Position numbers and translations under genes: made by a program. From contig NZ_NPFY01000006.1 in assembly GCF_002259415.1 (NCBI RefSeq), forward strand, positions 1 through 64,000: a stretch of 64,000 nt of DNA, read 5' to 3'. Of the stretch, positions 27,536 to 38,884 are shown piece after piece (position 1 is the first letter of the stretch; every line of letters begins with the position of its first letter). A model generated the notes under the pieces. That model had not been told where the DNA came from. It worked only from the letters and a program-made list of their open reading frames with translations, and did no database searches. This stretch comes from Rhodococcus sp. 14-2470-1b. Lineage in GTDB: Bacteria > Actinomycetota > Actinomycetes > Mycobacteriales > Mycobacteriaceae.

Positions 27536-28213
27536 TCACTCCCGTTCCACCAGCTTCGACGGGTGTGCTCCGGCCGGGATGTCGGCTGGAGCGCACTCGC
27601 GTTCTTCTGCGGTGAACCAGCCGTGATAGTGGAACAGAGTGCCCAGCACCGGGCTCGTGACGTCGATCTGCACCCGGTGCTTCTGTTCGTCCTCGTCCCA
27701 CCACTCCCGCGCGGAGGTCAGGGCAGACGCCAACTGCGGAATGCTGATTCCCAGTACCCGCGGTGCACCGCTCTCCAGGACGAGGCCACCGGCGGAGTCG
27801 ACCGAGCACGTCGTCCGGACAATCATGTCCGAGGAGAAGCCGAGGTAGTCCAGCGCGAAGTCCGCGCCGGGCGTACGAGCGGGCGTCACCATCACGGAGT
27901 TCATCCCCTGAGGTGATCCGACGAACGCAAACCGTCGTATGAAAGCCATGGTCTCGCGGCCGACGGCGTCGACATACGCATAGTTTTCGATCGTGAACGG
28001 CACGTCCACCCCCCGCCCACCGGGAAACAGCCCACGCTTTCCACCGAGCCACAACACCGGCGGCGGGATCAACTTGGAGTGCCGCATCTCCTCCATGACA
28101 CCGACGCCGAGCTGGCAGCGGTGGTCTCCGGATGCGAGACCGAACCTCCACTGCACCTTAGGATGGAGCTTCTCGAACTCGCTTCCGAGAGCGGTACGCA
28201 CAACGGATGTCAT
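27536..28213 (-). CDS. DUF4166-like protein
   Basis: The 225-residue protein resembles DUF4166 proteins, whose function is not known (ALGSEFEKLHPKVQWRFGL, VPFTIENYAYVDAVGRETM, FRFG-type motifs and a C-terminal FHYHGWF). It has no signal peptide or membrane segment. The start is the ATG at 28213, which overlaps the stop of the upstream acetyltransferase as ATGA, so the two genes are coupled. The assignment is from remembered family pattern only. Confidence 0.72.
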   Translation of the reverse strand: MTSVVRTALGSEFEKLHPKVQWRFGLASGDHRCQLGVGVMEEMRHSKLIPPPVLWLGGKRGLFPGGRGVDVPFTIENYAYVDAVGRETMAFIRRFAFVGSPQGMNSVMVTPARTPGADFALDYLGFSSDMIVRTTCSVDSAGGLVLESGAPRVLGISIPQLASALTSAREWWDEDEQKHRVQIDVTSPVLGTLFHYHGWFTAEERECAPADIPAGAHPSKLVERE

Positions 28214-28674
28214 AGATCTTTCCTCATCTGAATCGACGTTTCTCGATAGTCCAACGAGGTGTACAACTGCCGAGCGACGGCGTTGCCACCGAAGACGTTG
28301 AGCCCCAACGACACAGCACCCTCCGCCCGTGCAGCATCCTCCGCCAGTTTCATCGTCGCCCGACCGAGCCCCCTGCCGCGGAACACCTCGTCGATCTCGA
28401 TGTCCCACACCCACCAGTGCAGCGGTTCCGCGTCGTTTCGCGGAGCGATCCACAGGTAACCGACGCGCACGTCGTCGTCGAACACGTCGAAGATGCGTTG
28501 GGTCGGCGTGGGCACTCCGCCGGGGAAGGTGAGCCGATAGGAGATCTCCGCATTGGCTTCCGCCTCGGCCTGCGTCTCTCCCGTCGCGACGCGCTCGGCG
28601 ACGTACCGTTCCCTGGTACCGCCGAGCCATTGCCGGACTCGCTCGGGGTCCATGAGCACCAGCGTCGGGTTCAT
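28210..28674 (-). CDS. GNAT-family N-acetyltransferase
   Basis: This is a 154-residue acetyl-CoA-dependent acetyltransferase. The acetyl-CoA loop is visible as GRGLGRATMKLAE, following EIDEVFRGR, and the C-terminal strand has LYTSLDYRETSIQMRKDL. The substrate is unknown. I prefer the ATG at 28674 (MNPTLVLMDPER), which has a GGGTGGGG stretch upstream; a GTG three codons earlier is possible. It is the first gene of a pair with the DUF4166-like gene. A copy of the dispersed repeat lies immediately upstream. Confidence 0.85.
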   Translation of the reverse strand: MNPTLVLMDPERVRQWLGGTRERYVAERVATGETQAEAEANAEISYRLTFPGGVPTPTQRIFDVFDDDVRVGYLWIAPRNDAEPLHWWVWDIEIDEVFRGRGLGRATMKLAEDAARAEGAVSLGLNVFGGNAVARQLYTSLDYRETSIQMRKDL

Positions 28675-28688
28675 GCACCCCACCCTAT

Positions 28689-28737
28689 GTGAGTGGAAAT
28701 GTAGGGCAGGGGCAGGAGCGGAGCCCGCGGAGTGACC
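28689..28737 (+). repeat. Dispersed repeat copy upstream of the GNAT gene
   Basis: This copy begins GTGAGTGGAAATGTAGGG and contains the core GGAGCGGAGCCCGCGGAG, ending GTGACC. The flanks CCTATGTGAGTGG (28684) and CCACTCACGTAGG (28752) are inverted relative to each other, which suggests the complete unit is about 80 bases with inverted ends. It fills most of the gap between the ABC-F and GNAT genes. Confidence 0.75.
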
Positions 28738-28765
28738 ACAGGCACCTCGAAGCCACTCACGTAGG

Positions 28766-30562
28766 TCAGTCGAGCTCGGCAGCCAGTTCCATCCAGCGTT
28801 CCTCGGCGACGTCCTTGTCCGCCAGGACCTTCTTCAACTCGGTGTCGAGTTCCACGAGCTTGCTCGGATCCGTGGCCGCTTCCGCGAGTTCCGCGTGCAG
28901 CGCGATCTCGCGATCCGACAATCGGACCACCAGCTTCTCGAGCTTGCTCAGCTCCTTACGCGCTGCCCGCTCCGAGGCTGCGTCGCGGACGGCCTTCTTT
29001 GCCGTACCCCCGGTCGTCAAGGAATCCGGCGTTGCTTCGGCCGCGAGCACCGCACGCCGCCGCAGGTACTCCTCGATCCCACCGGGCAGGTTGGTGAGCT
29101 TGCCGTCACCGAACAGCGCCCACGTCGAATCACAGATACGTTCGATCAGGTAGCGGTCGTGACTGATCACCACGAGTGTTCCGGCCCAGCCGTCGAGCAG
29201 ATCCTCCAGCTGCTGGAGCGTGTCGATGTCCAGGTCGTTGGTCGGCTCGTCGAGCAACAGCACGTTCGGCTCGGCCATGAGCACACGCGTCAGCTGGAGC
29301 CTGCGACGTTCACCGCCGGACAGATCACCGACGGGCGTGCGCTGACGGGCGGGGGTGAAGCCCAACCGTTCAGCCAGCTGACCGGCGGAGATCTCCTTGT
29401 CGCCGAGGGTGATTCGCTCGGCTACTTCCTTCACGGCGTCGAGTACGCGGAGGTTCTTCGGCAGATCGTCCAATTCCTGCCTCAGCCAACCGATCTCCAC
29501 GGTCTGACCTTGAATCCTCTTGCCGGTCGCCGGTTCCAGCTCGCCGGCGAGGGTACGCAGCAGCGTGGTCTTGCCGGAACCGTTGACGCCGACGAGCCCG
29601 ACGCGCTCACCCGGCGCCAGGCGCCACGTGAAATCCTTCACCAGCTCACGGCCGTCGGGAGTTTCGAGGCGAGCGTCCTCGAGTTCGATGACGACACGTC
29701 CGAGCCTGCGCTTGGCGAAGGACGCCAACGCCACGGAGTCTCGAGGAGCAGGCACGTCGGCGATGAGGGCTTCGGCGGCTTCGATTCTGTACTTGGGCTT
29801 GGACGTTCGAGCCGGAGCACCGCGTCGCAACCAGGCAAGTTCTTTACGTGCGAGGTTTCGACGACGCTCTTCCGACGCATCGGCCTGGCGTGCACGTTCG
29901 GCGCGCGCGAAGATCCAGTCGTTGTACCCACCCTCGTACGTCTCGACCTTGCCGCCCACGACCTCCCACGTCTGGTTGGCCACGGTGTCGAGGAACCACC
30001 GATCGTGCGTCACGACGACGAGCGCACTGCGTCGCGACACCAGATGCGCCGCAAGCCATTGCACACCCTCGACGTCGAGGTGGTTGGTCGGCTCGTCCAG
30101 CACCAGCAGATCCAGATCCTGGACCAGAGCCGCCGCCAACGCGACTCGGCGACGCTCGCCGCCGGACAGGTTGTCGATGGTGGCGTCGAGACCCGAGCTG
30201 CCCGCCGGACCGAGGTCCGCGATACCGATGCCGGTCAGGATGTTGCGGACCCGCGAATCACCCGCCCACTCGTGCTCGGCCATGCCGAGCGGATCCAGAA
30301 CGACCTGTCCGACGGTCGATCCCGGCGGCAGAACCCCACGCTGCGTCACGACGGCCATCCGCAGCCCGCCGACGCGGCTGACGCGCCCGGAATCCGGCGG
30401 TTCGAGACCTGCGAGCACTTCGAGAGTGGTTGTCTTGCCGCCTCCGTTGAGGCCGACCATACCGATGCGCTCGCCCTCCTGAACACCGAGCGAGACGCCG
30501 TCGAGCAGCGGTTTGACGCCGAAGGACTTGGAGACGTTTTCGAGATTGACGAGATTGACCAT
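28766..30562 (-). CDS. ABC-F family ATPase (Uup/EttA type)
   Basis: ABC-F proteins have two ATPase domains but no membrane part; they act on the ribosome in translation or antibiotic protection. The 598-residue protein has Walker A GLNGGGKTT and GVNGSGKTT, two LSGGERRR signatures, two LLDEPTNDLD-type Walker B motifs, and a charged linker between the domains. A C-terminal coiled coil (KELSKLEKLVVRLSD on) is typical of Uup. The ATG shares one base with the ispE stop (TGATG), so it is coupled to ispE. No resistance-type long linker is evident, so a housekeeping role is more likely. Confidence 0.93.
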   Translation of the reverse strand: MVNLVNLENVSKSFGVKPLLDGVSLGVQEGERIGMVGLNGGGKTTTLEVLAGLEPPDSGRVSRVGGLRMAVVTQRGVLPPGSTVGQVVLDPLGMAEHEWAGDSRVRNILTGIGIADLGPAGSSGLDATIDNLSGGERRRVALAAALVQDLDLLVLDEPTNHLDVEGVQWLAAHLVSRRSALVVVTHDRWFLDTVANQTWEVVGGKVETYEGGYNDWIFARAERARQADASEERRRNLARKELAWLRRGAPARTSKPKYRIEAAEALIADVPAPRDSVALASFAKRRLGRVVIELEDARLETPDGRELVKDFTWRLAPGERVGLVGVNGSGKTTLLRTLAGELEPATGKRIQGQTVEIGWLRQELDDLPKNLRVLDAVKEVAERITLGDKEISAGQLAERLGFTPARQRTPVGDLSGGERRRLQLTRVLMAEPNVLLLDEPTNDLDIDTLQQLEDLLDGWAGTLVVISHDRYLIERICDSTWALFGDGKLTNLPGGIEEYLRRRAVLAAEATPDSLTTGGTAKKAVRDAASERAARKELSKLEKLVVRLSDREIALHAELAEAATDPSKLVELDTELKKVLADKDVAEERWMELAAELD

Positions 30563-31497
30563 CAGGGGAAACCAATCGATTCACTAGTGACAACACGAGC
30601 GCCGGGAACGGGTCCGCTCGCGACACGCACGGTACGGCAGACGCCTGCACCGGAGAGTTCAGCACCGACCGACACCGCGGTATCGGAGTCGGCGCAGAGA
30701 AATGCGCAGGTGGGACCGGACCCGGACACTATCCCGGCCAGGGCACCTGCGGTCAGACCTGCACGCAACGTGCGGCGCAACTGAGGAAGGAGCGACACCG
30801 CCGCGGCCTGGAGATCGTTGCCCAGAAGCGGAGCGAGAGCGTGCGCGTCGCCGCTCACCAATGCCTGCATCAACGCATCCGGATCACCTAACCGGGGCGG
30901 ATCGCCTTTCGCCCTCAGCTCGTCCAGTTCCGCGAAGACGGAGGGAGTCTGCAAGCCGCCCTTGGCCAGCGCCAGCACCCAGTGGAAACTGTTGCGAGAC
31001 AGCACCGGAAGCAGCTTCTCGCCGCGACCGGTCCCCACCGCTGTTCCGCCGTGCAGAACGAACGGGACATCGCTGCCGAGTTGCGCGGCGAGATCGCTGA
31101 GTTCGCTGCGCGAGAGGTCCAACTTCCACAGGGAATCGAGTGCGACGAGGGTCGCTGCAGCATCGGAACTACCACCGGCCATTCCACCCGCGACGGGAAT
31201 GCCCTTGTCGATGGTGATCTCGACCAGCGGCTCACGCCCCACCTTGTCCGCCAGAAGCACAGCGGCCTTCCACACGAGGTTCCGCTCGTCCGTCGGCACA
31301 CTCTTCGCGTCGGCGCCCTTGACGATCACCTTCAGCCCCTGCGACGGCACCACCGAGACCTCGTCGGACAGCGAGAGTGCCTGAAAGACGGTCGTCAGTT
31401 CGTGGTAACCGTCCTCGCGGAGGTCACCCACGGACAGATGCAGGTTGACCTTGGACGGAGCCCGAACGACAACGGGACTGTGGACAACGGAGAGCAC
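30562..31497 (-). CDS. ispE: 4-diphosphocytidyl-2-C-methyl-D-erythritol kinase
   Basis: IspE phosphorylates CDP-methylerythritol in the MEP pathway, which supplies isoprenoids for polyprenyl carriers and menaquinone. The 311-residue GHMP kinase shows [22 protein letters not shown] at the start, the ATP loop [16 protein letters not shown], and GSGPTCAFL near the end. The start is uncertain: I used the GTG at 31497, with a TTG three codons upstream as alternative; neither has a clear ribosome site. In mycobacteria it follows rsmA directly; here a WYL regulator on the other strand lies between them. Confidence 0.92.
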   Translation of the reverse strand: MLSVVHSPVVVRAPSKVNLHLSVGDLREDGYHELTTVFQALSLSDEVSVVPSQGLKVIVKGADAKSVPTDERNLVWKAAVLLADKVGREPLVEITIDKGIPVAGGMAGGSSDAAATLVALDSLWKLDLSRSELSDLAAQLGSDVPFVLHGGTAVGTGRGEKLLPVLSRNSFHWVLALAKGGLQTPSVFAELDELRAKGDPPRLGDPDALMQALVSGDAHALAPLLGNDLQAAAVSLLPQLRRTLRAGLTAGALAGIVSGSGPTCAFLCADSDTAVSVGAELSGAGVCRTVRVASGPVPGARVVTSESIGFP

Positions 31498-31567
31498 GGT
31501 GTTCAAGACTAATCGAGCATCGGTTCGAGGACAGCATCCGTCCGCAATACCTGTCATCATCGGACCC

Positions 31568-32554
31568 ATGCGGGAAACATCTGCGCGGCTGCTCAAGCTG
31601 CTGTCACTGCTCCAGACACGTCGTGACTGGGCCGGCGCCGACCTGGCCGACAGGTTGAACGTCACACCGCGCACCGTCCGCCGCGACGTCGACAAACTCC
31701 GGGAGATCGGATACCCCGTGAACGCGACGGCCGGGGTGGGCGGCGGTTATCAACTCGGCGCCGGAGCCGAGATGCCTCCACTCCTCCTCGACGACGACGA
31801 AGCCCTCGCCGTCGCCTTCGGCCTCCAGTCCGCAGCAGGTGGCTCCGTAGCGGGCATCGGGGAGGCGTCGCTGCGCGCGCTGACCAAGTTGCGCCAGGTG
31901 ATGCCATCGCGCATACAGCACCGGCTCGATGCACTGAGGATCGACGTCGTCGAACGCCCGGCGATGTCCGCGGTGGACGCCACGGTGCTGTCGACCGTCG
32001 CCGGGGTCTGCCACAACCACGAACGCCTCAGGTTCGACTACCGACGCCACGACGGCACCGAAGCCCGTCGCGAAGTCGAGCCCTACAGCCTCGTGCGTTC
32101 GGGGGCACGCTGGTACCTGCTCGGGTGGGACCTGATGCGCGAAGACTGGCGTTCCTTCCGCGTGGACAGGCTCGAACCCAAGATCCCCACCGGCCCACGA
32201 TTCACCCCGCGACCACTTCCCGACGGCGGGGCCGCGGCATTCGTCGCCGCCGGAATCGACCGCACCTTCAGCCGAGTGCAGGCACGCATCGAGCTGGCGG
32301 CATCCATCGAAACTATCGCACCGATGGTCGACGAGCAGTGGGGCACTCTCGAATCCGGCTCGGAGGACACGTGCACACTCATTCTGTCCGGTGACTCACT
32401 CGCCTCCATCGCACGATGGCTCTCGGCCTTCGACACCCCGTTCACCGTCCTCGACCCGCCCGAACTGCGCGACGAATGCCTGAAAGTGGCTCAGCGGCAC
32501 AGCCTTCTCAGTGAGCGGTATCTGGCGAGTGTGCGCCTGAATGTCGCCCACTAG
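31568..32554 (+). CDS. WYL-domain transcriptional regulator
   Basis: The 328-residue protein has an N-terminal DeoR-like helix-turn-helix (residues about 3-60, [23 protein letters not shown]) and a C-terminal WYL domain (about 135-215, with [17 protein letters not shown] and FRVDRLE), ending in a WYL C-terminal extension. Such proteins often sense nucleic acid or ligand and control DNA-damage or defence genes. No defence genes are nearby. The start is the ATG at 31568. It lies between ispE and rsmA but on the opposite strand, convergent with rsmA. Confidence 0.92.
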   Translation: MRETSARLLKLLSLLQTRRDWAGADLADRLNVTPRTVRRDVDKLREIGYPVNATAGVGGGYQLGAGAEMPPLLLDDDEALAVAFGLQSAAGGSVAGIGEASLRALTKLRQVMPSRIQHRLDALRIDVVERPAMSAVDATVLSTVAGVCHNHERLRFDYRRHDGTEARREVEPYSLVRSGARWYLLGWDLMREDWRSFRVDRLEPKIPTGPRFTPRPLPDGGAAAFVAAGIDRTFSRVQARIELAASIETIAPMVDEQWGTLESGSEDTCTLILSGDSLASIARWLSAFDTPFTVLDPPELRDECLKVAQRHSLLSERYLASVRLNVAH

Positions 32555-32602
32555 CTGACAGATCGTATGAATGGGCCAGTCGAGCGATGGAGGGGTGAAC
32601 CC

Positions 32603-33496
32603 TCAGGCTCGAGTGCCCGCCAACCTCACGAATGCTGCGGCGTCGATGGTTTCCCCGCGAGCACTGGGGTCGATGTCGGCTTCACGCAGACGCCGCTCCG
32701 CCTCGGCCGGCGAACCCGCCCATCCGGCGAGCGCTGCTCTCAACGTCTTTCGGCGCTGCGCGAAGGCTGCGTCGACGACGGCGAAGACACGACGGCGGTG
32801 CTCGTCGTCCATCGGCCACGGAGGCTCGGCATACCGATCGATACGAACCAGTCCTGATTCGACCTTGGGCACCGGCCAGAACACCGAACGCCCGACGGAG
32901 CCTGCACGTTTGACGGTGCCGAAGAAGTTGGCCTTGACGCTCGGGATTCCGTAGATCTTGCTTCCCGGGTCCGCCGCGAGCCTGTCCGCAACCTCGGCCT
33001 GCACCATCACCAGCGCAGTGCGCAGCGTAGGCAACTGCGAGAACAGGTGCAGCAGAACCGGAACCGCGACGTTGTACGGGAGGTTCGCGACCAGAGCAGA
33101 CGGTTCACCGGGAATGTCCGCAGCAGTGACCCGAAGCGCGTCGAACTCGACGACGGTCAACTGGTCGGCGTGTGACGGCGCTCGTTCGGCTGCCGTCTGC
33201 GGCAAGCGGGCAGCGAGCTTGGGATCGATCTCGACCGCGATCACAGCGTCGGCGACATCGAGCAGCGCCAGCGTCAGCGAGCCGAGTCCGGGACCGACCT
33301 CGAGCACGGTGTCCGCTCCCCCGACACCCGCCGAGGCGACGATGCGTCGGACGGTGTTGGCGTCGTGGACGAAGTTCTGTCCGAGTTGCTTGGTGGGACG
33401 GACATCCAGTTCTGCGGCGAGAGACCGTACTTCCGCGGGTCCGAGCAGCGCCGCGGGTTCTCTCACATGTTCGGACACTGTGAAAACTCTACGCAC
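32603..33496 (-). CDS. rsmA: 16S rRNA dimethyladenosine transferase RsmA (KsgA)
   Basis: RsmA dimethylates two adjacent adenosines near the 3' end of 16S rRNA during small-subunit assembly, using SAM. The 297-residue protein shows [18 protein letters not shown], the SAM loop [15 protein letters not shown], and the catalytic NLPY in [18 protein letters not shown]. The start may be the GTG at 33496 or a GTG six codons later. It lies 18 bases after rpfB on the same strand, so cell-wall remodelling and ribosome maturation genes are probably co-transcribed, as reported in M. tuberculosis. Confidence 0.95.
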   Translation of the reverse strand: MRRVFTVSEHVREPAALLGPAEVRSLAAELDVRPTKQLGQNFVHDANTVRRIVASAGVGGADTVLEVGPGLGSLTLALLDVADAVIAVEIDPKLAARLPQTAAERAPSHADQLTVVEFDALRVTAADIPGEPSALVANLPYNVAVPVLLHLFSQLPTLRTALVMVQAEVADRLAADPGSKIYGIPSVKANFFGTVKRAGSVGRSVFWPVPKVESGLVRIDRYAEPPWPMDDEHRRRVFAVVDAAFAQRRKTLRAALAGWAGSPAEAERRLREADIDPSARGETIDAAAFVRLAGTRA

Positions 33497-33514
33497 CCGT
33501 CACTCGATGGTTCG

Positions 33515-34842
<1,328 letters not shown>

Positions 34843-35673
34843 TCAGGAGAGGCCGTACACCCGCTCGGCGTTGGCAGTGACGTGCGACGCCAGCTCGTCC
34901 GGATCGTCGCCGCGGATGTCCGCCAAGGCACGCACTGTGTACGGCAGGCAGTACGACTCGTTCGGTGCACCGCGGAACGGATGCGGCGTCAGGAACGGTG
35001 CGTCGGTCTCGACCAAAAGCTGACCGTCGGGAATGAGCACGGCCGCTTCGCGCAGTGCATGGGCGTTCTTGAAGCTGACCGTGCCGGACAGGCTGAGCAC
35101 GTAGCCCGCATCGATGCACGCTCGCGCGGTGTCCGGACCCGAGGAGAAGCAATGGAAGATCACCGTCTCCGGCGCGCCCTCGTCCTTCAACACGGACAGC
35201 AGGTCGTCGTCGGCCTCGCGGTTGTGGATCATCAACGGCTTACCGAGCCGCTTCGCGAGGTCGATGTGCCAGCGAAAACCGTCCTGCTGCTCGGGGACGG
35301 TCGCGCATCCGTCGAGCTTGCCCGGCCAGTAGTAGTCGAGCCCCGTTTCGCCGACGGCCACGACCCGCGGATTCGACGCCAACCGCTCGATTTCCGCCTT
35401 GACGTCGTCGTCCAGCACGTTCGCCCGCGTGGGGTGAATCGCGACGGCCGCCCAGACCCGCGAATCCCAGTTCGCGGCGTCGACGGCGAAGCGCGCGGCC
35501 TCGAGGTCGTCGGCGACGGTCACGACTCTCCCGACGCCGACGGACTCGGCCCGATCCAGGATCTCGGCCACGCTCGCGGCGTCGGATGCGCCGCAGGCAT
35601 CGAGGTGTGTGTGCGCGTCGACGAGCGGCGACAGCGCCTCCGGCAAAGGTGGTGCAGGACGTTCTCTACTCAC
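34843..35673 (-). CDS. TatD-family metal-dependent deoxyribonuclease
   Basis: TatD proteins are cytosolic metal-dependent nucleases of the amidohydrolase fold, linked to DNA repair. The 276-residue protein has the N-terminal metal motif LVDAHTHLDACG, VAVGETGLDYYW, PLMIHNREAD, VIFHCFSSG and the C-terminal LVETDAPFLTPHPFRG, all as in the family. I used the GTG at 35673; a frame extending upstream would overlap metG, which diverges from position 35694. The tatD-rpfB-rsmA order matches Mycobacterium. Confidence 0.94.
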   Translation of the reverse strand: MSRERPAPPLPEALSPLVDAHTHLDACGASDAASVAEILDRAESVGVGRVVTVADDLEAARFAVDAANWDSRVWAAVAIHPTRANVLDDDVKAEIERLASNPRVVAVGETGLDYYWPGKLDGCATVPEQQDGFRWHIDLAKRLGKPLMIHNREADDDLLSVLKDEGAPETVIFHCFSSGPDTARACIDAGYVLSLSGTVSFKNAHALREAAVLIPDGQLLVETDAPFLTPHPFRGAPNESYCLPYTVRALADIRGDDPDELASHVTANAERVYGLS

Positions 35674-35693
35674 GTCGATAGAGTAGGCGCACC

Positions 35694-37250
35694 ATGACTG
35701 CGCCAGCTGATGCCTCACGGCCCACCTTCTACGTCACGACCGCCATTGCGTACCCCAACGGTGTCCCGCACATCGGCCACGCATACGAGTACATCTCGAC
35801 GGACGTGATCGCTCGATTCAAGCGACTCGACGGATACGACGTCATGTTCTTGACCGGCACGGACGAGCACGGCCTGAAGATGCAGCAGACGGCCGTCAAG
35901 GAAGGCATCGACGTCCGCGACCTCGCGACACGCAACTCGGACGTGTTCAAGAAGCTCGACGAGACACTCGGCATCTCCTACGACCGATTCATCCGCACGA
36001 CGGACGCCGATCACCACGAGGCAAGCAAGGCGATCTGGTCGAAGATGGTCGAACGCGGTGACATCTACCTGGACACGTACTCCGGGTGGTACTCGGTGCG
36101 CGACGAGGCGTTCTACACCGAGGGCGAAACGACCGTCGCCGACGACGGGACCCGCGTCGCCACCGAGACGAACACGCCGGTGGAGTGGACCGAGGAGTCG
36201 ACATACTTCTTCAAGCTGTCGGCGTACCAGGACAAGTTGCTCGAGCTGTACGAGACCAACCCGGGCTTCATCGCGCCCAACACTCGGCGCAACGAGATCG
36301 TCAGCTTCGTCAAGGGCGGGTTGAAGGACCTGTCGATCTCGCGCACCACGTTCGACTGGGGTGTCCAGGTCCCGAACGATCCCGAGCACGTCATGTACGT
36401 CTGGGTCGACGCCCTGACCAACTACCTCACCGGCGTCGGCTACCCGGACGGCTCGTCGGAGAAGTTCACGAAGTACTGGCCGGCCGACCTGCACATCATC
36501 GGCAAGGACATCACGCGCTTCCACACCGTGTACTGGCCGGCGTTCCTCATGTCCGCGGGCATCGAACTGCCGAAGCGCGTGTTCGTCCACGGATTCCTGA
36601 ACAACAAGGGCGAGAAGATGTCGAAGTCGGTCGGCAACGTCGTCGACCCGTTCGCGCTCGTCGACGAGTTCGGCCTCGATCCGCTGCGCTTCTTCCTCCT
36701 CCGCGAGGTCTCCTACGGCCAGGACGGCAGCTACAGCGCCGAGGCCATCGTCACCCGCATGAACGCCGACCTGTCCAACGAGCTCGGCAACCTCGCGCAG
36801 CGCTCGTTGACGATGGTGGCCAAGAACCTCGAAGGAAAGGTCCCGACGCCGGGGCCGTTCACGGCCGACGACGAAGCCCTGTTGGCCCGCGCGGATGCTC
36901 TGCTCGAGATCTGCCGTCGGGAATTCGACGTTCAAGCGCTGCACACGGCACTGGAAGCGATCTGGTCGGTACTCGGCGAGACCAACCGCTACTTCTCCCA
37001 GCAGGAACCGTGGGTGCTGCGCAAGACCGACCCGGACCGTATGGCCACCGTGCTGTACGTGACGCTCGAAGTCCTGCGGATCGTCGGCATCCTGGTCCAG
37101 CCCGTCATGCCGGGGTCGGCCGCTCGCATCCTCGAACTCCTCGGCGGCCCGGCGAACCAGTTCTCCGACATCGGCACCCGCATCGTGCCGGGTTCGCCAT
37201 TGCCCGCTCCGTCACCGGTCTTCCCCAAGTACGAGGTGAAGGACGCCTGA
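35694..37250 (+). CDS. metG: Methionyl-tRNA synthetase
   Basis: MetG charges tRNA-Met for initiation and elongation. The 518-residue class I synthetase shows the HIGH motif as HIGH in [12 protein letters not shown] (residues 26-29), KMSKS at about 308-312 in [10 protein letters not shown], and the tRNA-binding helical C-terminal region. It lacks the extra C-terminal EMAP domain, as in mycobacterial MetG. It begins 20 bases from the divergent TatD gene and has a convergent neighbour downstream. Confidence 0.97.
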   Translation: MTAPADASRPTFYVTTAIAYPNGVPHIGHAYEYISTDVIARFKRLDGYDVMFLTGTDEHGLKMQQTAVKEGIDVRDLATRNSDVFKKLDETLGISYDRFIRTTDADHHEASKAIWSKMVERGDIYLDTYSGWYSVRDEAFYTEGETTVADDGTRVATETNTPVEWTEESTYFFKLSAYQDKLLELYETNPGFIAPNTRRNEIVSFVKGGLKDLSISRTTFDWGVQVPNDPEHVMYVWVDALTNYLTGVGYPDGSSEKFTKYWPADLHIIGKDITRFHTVYWPAFLMSAGIELPKRVFVHGFLNNKGEKMSKSVGNVVDPFALVDEFGLDPLRFFLLREVSYGQDGSYSAEAIVTRMNADLSNELGNLAQRSLTMVAKNLEGKVPTPGPFTADDEALLARADALLEICRREFDVQALHTALEAIWSVLGETNRYFSQQEPWVLRKTDPDRMATVLYVTLEVLRIVGILVQPVMPGSAARILELLGGPANQFSDIGTRIVPGSPLPAPSPVFPKYEVKDA

Positions 37251-37366
37251 GGGTTCGCCCCTCATCCCCTGTTCGGGCATCGATGGTCCGTAGCAACGTC
37301 TGGACAGTTGGCATGTGCCATTCATGCCGAACGGGGGCCGGGCGAGACAGGGCAGGGGGCGGGTGA
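37251..37366. terminator. Convergent intergenic region with imperfect inverted repeat
   Basis: Between metG and the wax ester synthase gene, CCCCTGTTCGGGCAT (37267) is approximately complementary to ATGCCGAACGGGGG (37324) with a 40-base spacer. It could act as a terminator for both sides. The right arm resembles the sequence downstream of mazG at position 50. No gene is seen. Confidence 0.35.
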
Positions 37367-38752
37367 CTACGCCGGATCAACGGATACGGCTTTTTCCAGT
37401 TCCTCCAGTGAGTTCTCCAGGTGTGTGAGCATGCGCTGCAGGTGTGGGACGCTGCGGCGGCAGCCGATGAGACCGAAGTTGAGCGAGTCGCCGTTGCTTG
37501 CGACGGTGATGTTCAGTGCCATGCCGTCGCAGACGATGGAGGCCGGGTAGATTCCGTCGAGTTTGGCGCCGTTCCAGTACAGTTCGTCCTTCGTTCCCGG
37601 GACGTTGGAGATGATGACGTTGAACGGCGGCGGGGTGTTGTTGACGAAGCCGGGTACCGGTCCGAACAGCAGCGGCAGCATGGTGACGGCGCCGAAGGCG
37701 AGTGATTCGAGAGTGTTGAACTCTCGCATCATGTCCTTGCCCTTGACGGTGGAGTCGGTGATGGTGGCGAGCCTGTCGAGCGGATCCGGTTGGTGTGTAC
37801 CGAGATTGCACAGGATGGTGGACACCGAGTTGCCCGGCCCACTGTCCTCGCCTGGTTTGCGGAGCGAGACGGGAACCATTGCAATCAAGGGCGAGTCAGG
37901 CAAAGCGTCCTGATCGATCAGATATCCCCGTAGGGCTCCCGAGCACATGGCGAGCAGAATGTCGTTCAGGGTCACGTCCAATGCCTTTGCGACCGCGTTC
38001 ATTCGGCTGACGGACCAGCTTTCGGCCGCGAAGCGTCGCGCACCACCGATCGGCACGTTGAACATCGTTCGCGGGGCACGCAGCGGCAGTTGCGCACCTT
38101 CGTTGCGGACGGCGCGTACGCCCAATCGTGCTGCGGCAGGCACGAAGTCCGCGATGTCGCCGGCGAGCTTGCGACCGAGGGACAGCCCTCCGGAGACCCT
38201 TTCCAGCGCCCCCGGCGCTTCCTTGTGCTTCTTCTCCCTGAACAGCGACGGATCCCACGTGGCGACGCCGGTGCGGTCGTCCGGGTCGGGGGTGAGGGTG
38301 TTCATCATCAGCTTGAGCGCGGAGACACCGTCGACGAGCGAGTGGTGGACCTTGGTGTAGAGCGCGATCCGACCGTCGGCGAGGCCCTCGATGATGTGCA
38401 GTTCCCACATCGGCCGGTACCGGTCGAGGGGTGCACTGTGGTGCAGGGAGAGGAATTGGAAGAGTTCTCGAATCCGGCCCGGAGCGGGCAGTACGACGCG
38501 CCTCACGTGATATTCGAAATCGATGTCGTCTTCCCTCGACCAGGCGAGGCTTCCCATGACGTTCACCGGTCGGCCAGGACGTTTTCGAAACAGTTCGTGG
38601 ACGTCGCCCGTTGTGAATTGTTTGTGGATTTCTTCTGCAAGTTCGTGGGGGTCACCAGGCGGAACGAACAACTGCAACCCGCCGACGTGCATAGGGTGTT
38701 CGCGAGACTCCGCGATCAAGAACATGGACTCGGTAACAGGCATGAGCGCCAT
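37367..38752 (-). CDS. Wax ester synthase / diacylglycerol acyltransferase
   Basis: WS/DGAT enzymes transfer an acyl group from acyl-CoA to diacylglycerol or a fatty alcohol, storing triacylglycerol or wax. The 461-residue protein has the catalytic HHxxxDG motif as HHSLVDG at 136-142, the N-terminal LIAESREHPMHVGGLQLF, and the later PLIAMVPVSLR and NVIISNVPG. Rhodococci typically carry several such genes. The start is the ATG at 38752; another ATG is three codons on. It diverges from an esterase gene of the hormone-sensitive-lipase type, suggesting coordinated lipid storage and breakdown. Confidence 0.94.
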   Translation of the reverse strand: MALMPVTESMFLIAESREHPMHVGGLQLFVPPGDPHELAEEIHKQFTTGDVHELFRKRPGRPVNVMGSLAWSREDDIDFEYHVRRVVLPAPGRIRELFQFLSLHHSAPLDRYRPMWELHIIEGLADGRIALYTKVHHSLVDGVSALKLMMNTLTPDPDDRTGVATWDPSLFREKKHKEAPGALERVSGGLSLGRKLAGDIADFVPAAARLGVRAVRNEGAQLPLRAPRTMFNVPIGGARRFAAESWSVSRMNAVAKALDVTLNDILLAMCSGALRGYLIDQDALPDSPLIAMVPVSLRKPGEDSGPGNSVSTILCNLGTHQPDPLDRLATITDSTVKGKDMMREFNTLESLAFGAVTMLPLLFGPVPGFVNNTPPPFNVIISNVPGTKDELYWNGAKLDGIYPASIVCDGMALNITVASNGDSLNFGLIGCRRSVPHLQRMLTHLENSLEELEKAVSVDPA

Positions 38753-38884
38753 CTGCGATCACCTTTCCGCCTAGTTTCGATCACGGTGTGACATCGAACA
38801 CGACCGCATGTTTAGACAGACTAGGTCACGGGTTATTGTCCGTTACCAGGAGTTCCAAGAAGACGCGAAATGGAGGCGAGGACG

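Noticed and set aside
28895-30784. 629-codon frame opposite the ABC-F gene
   Set aside because: Antisense shadow; translation has no motif, while the minus strand has two full ATPase domains.
38753-38884. Lipid-responsive operator between wax ester synthase and esterase
   Set aside because: GTGAC and GTCAC arms are far apart and TTTAGACAGACTA is not symmetrical; not enough to call a site.
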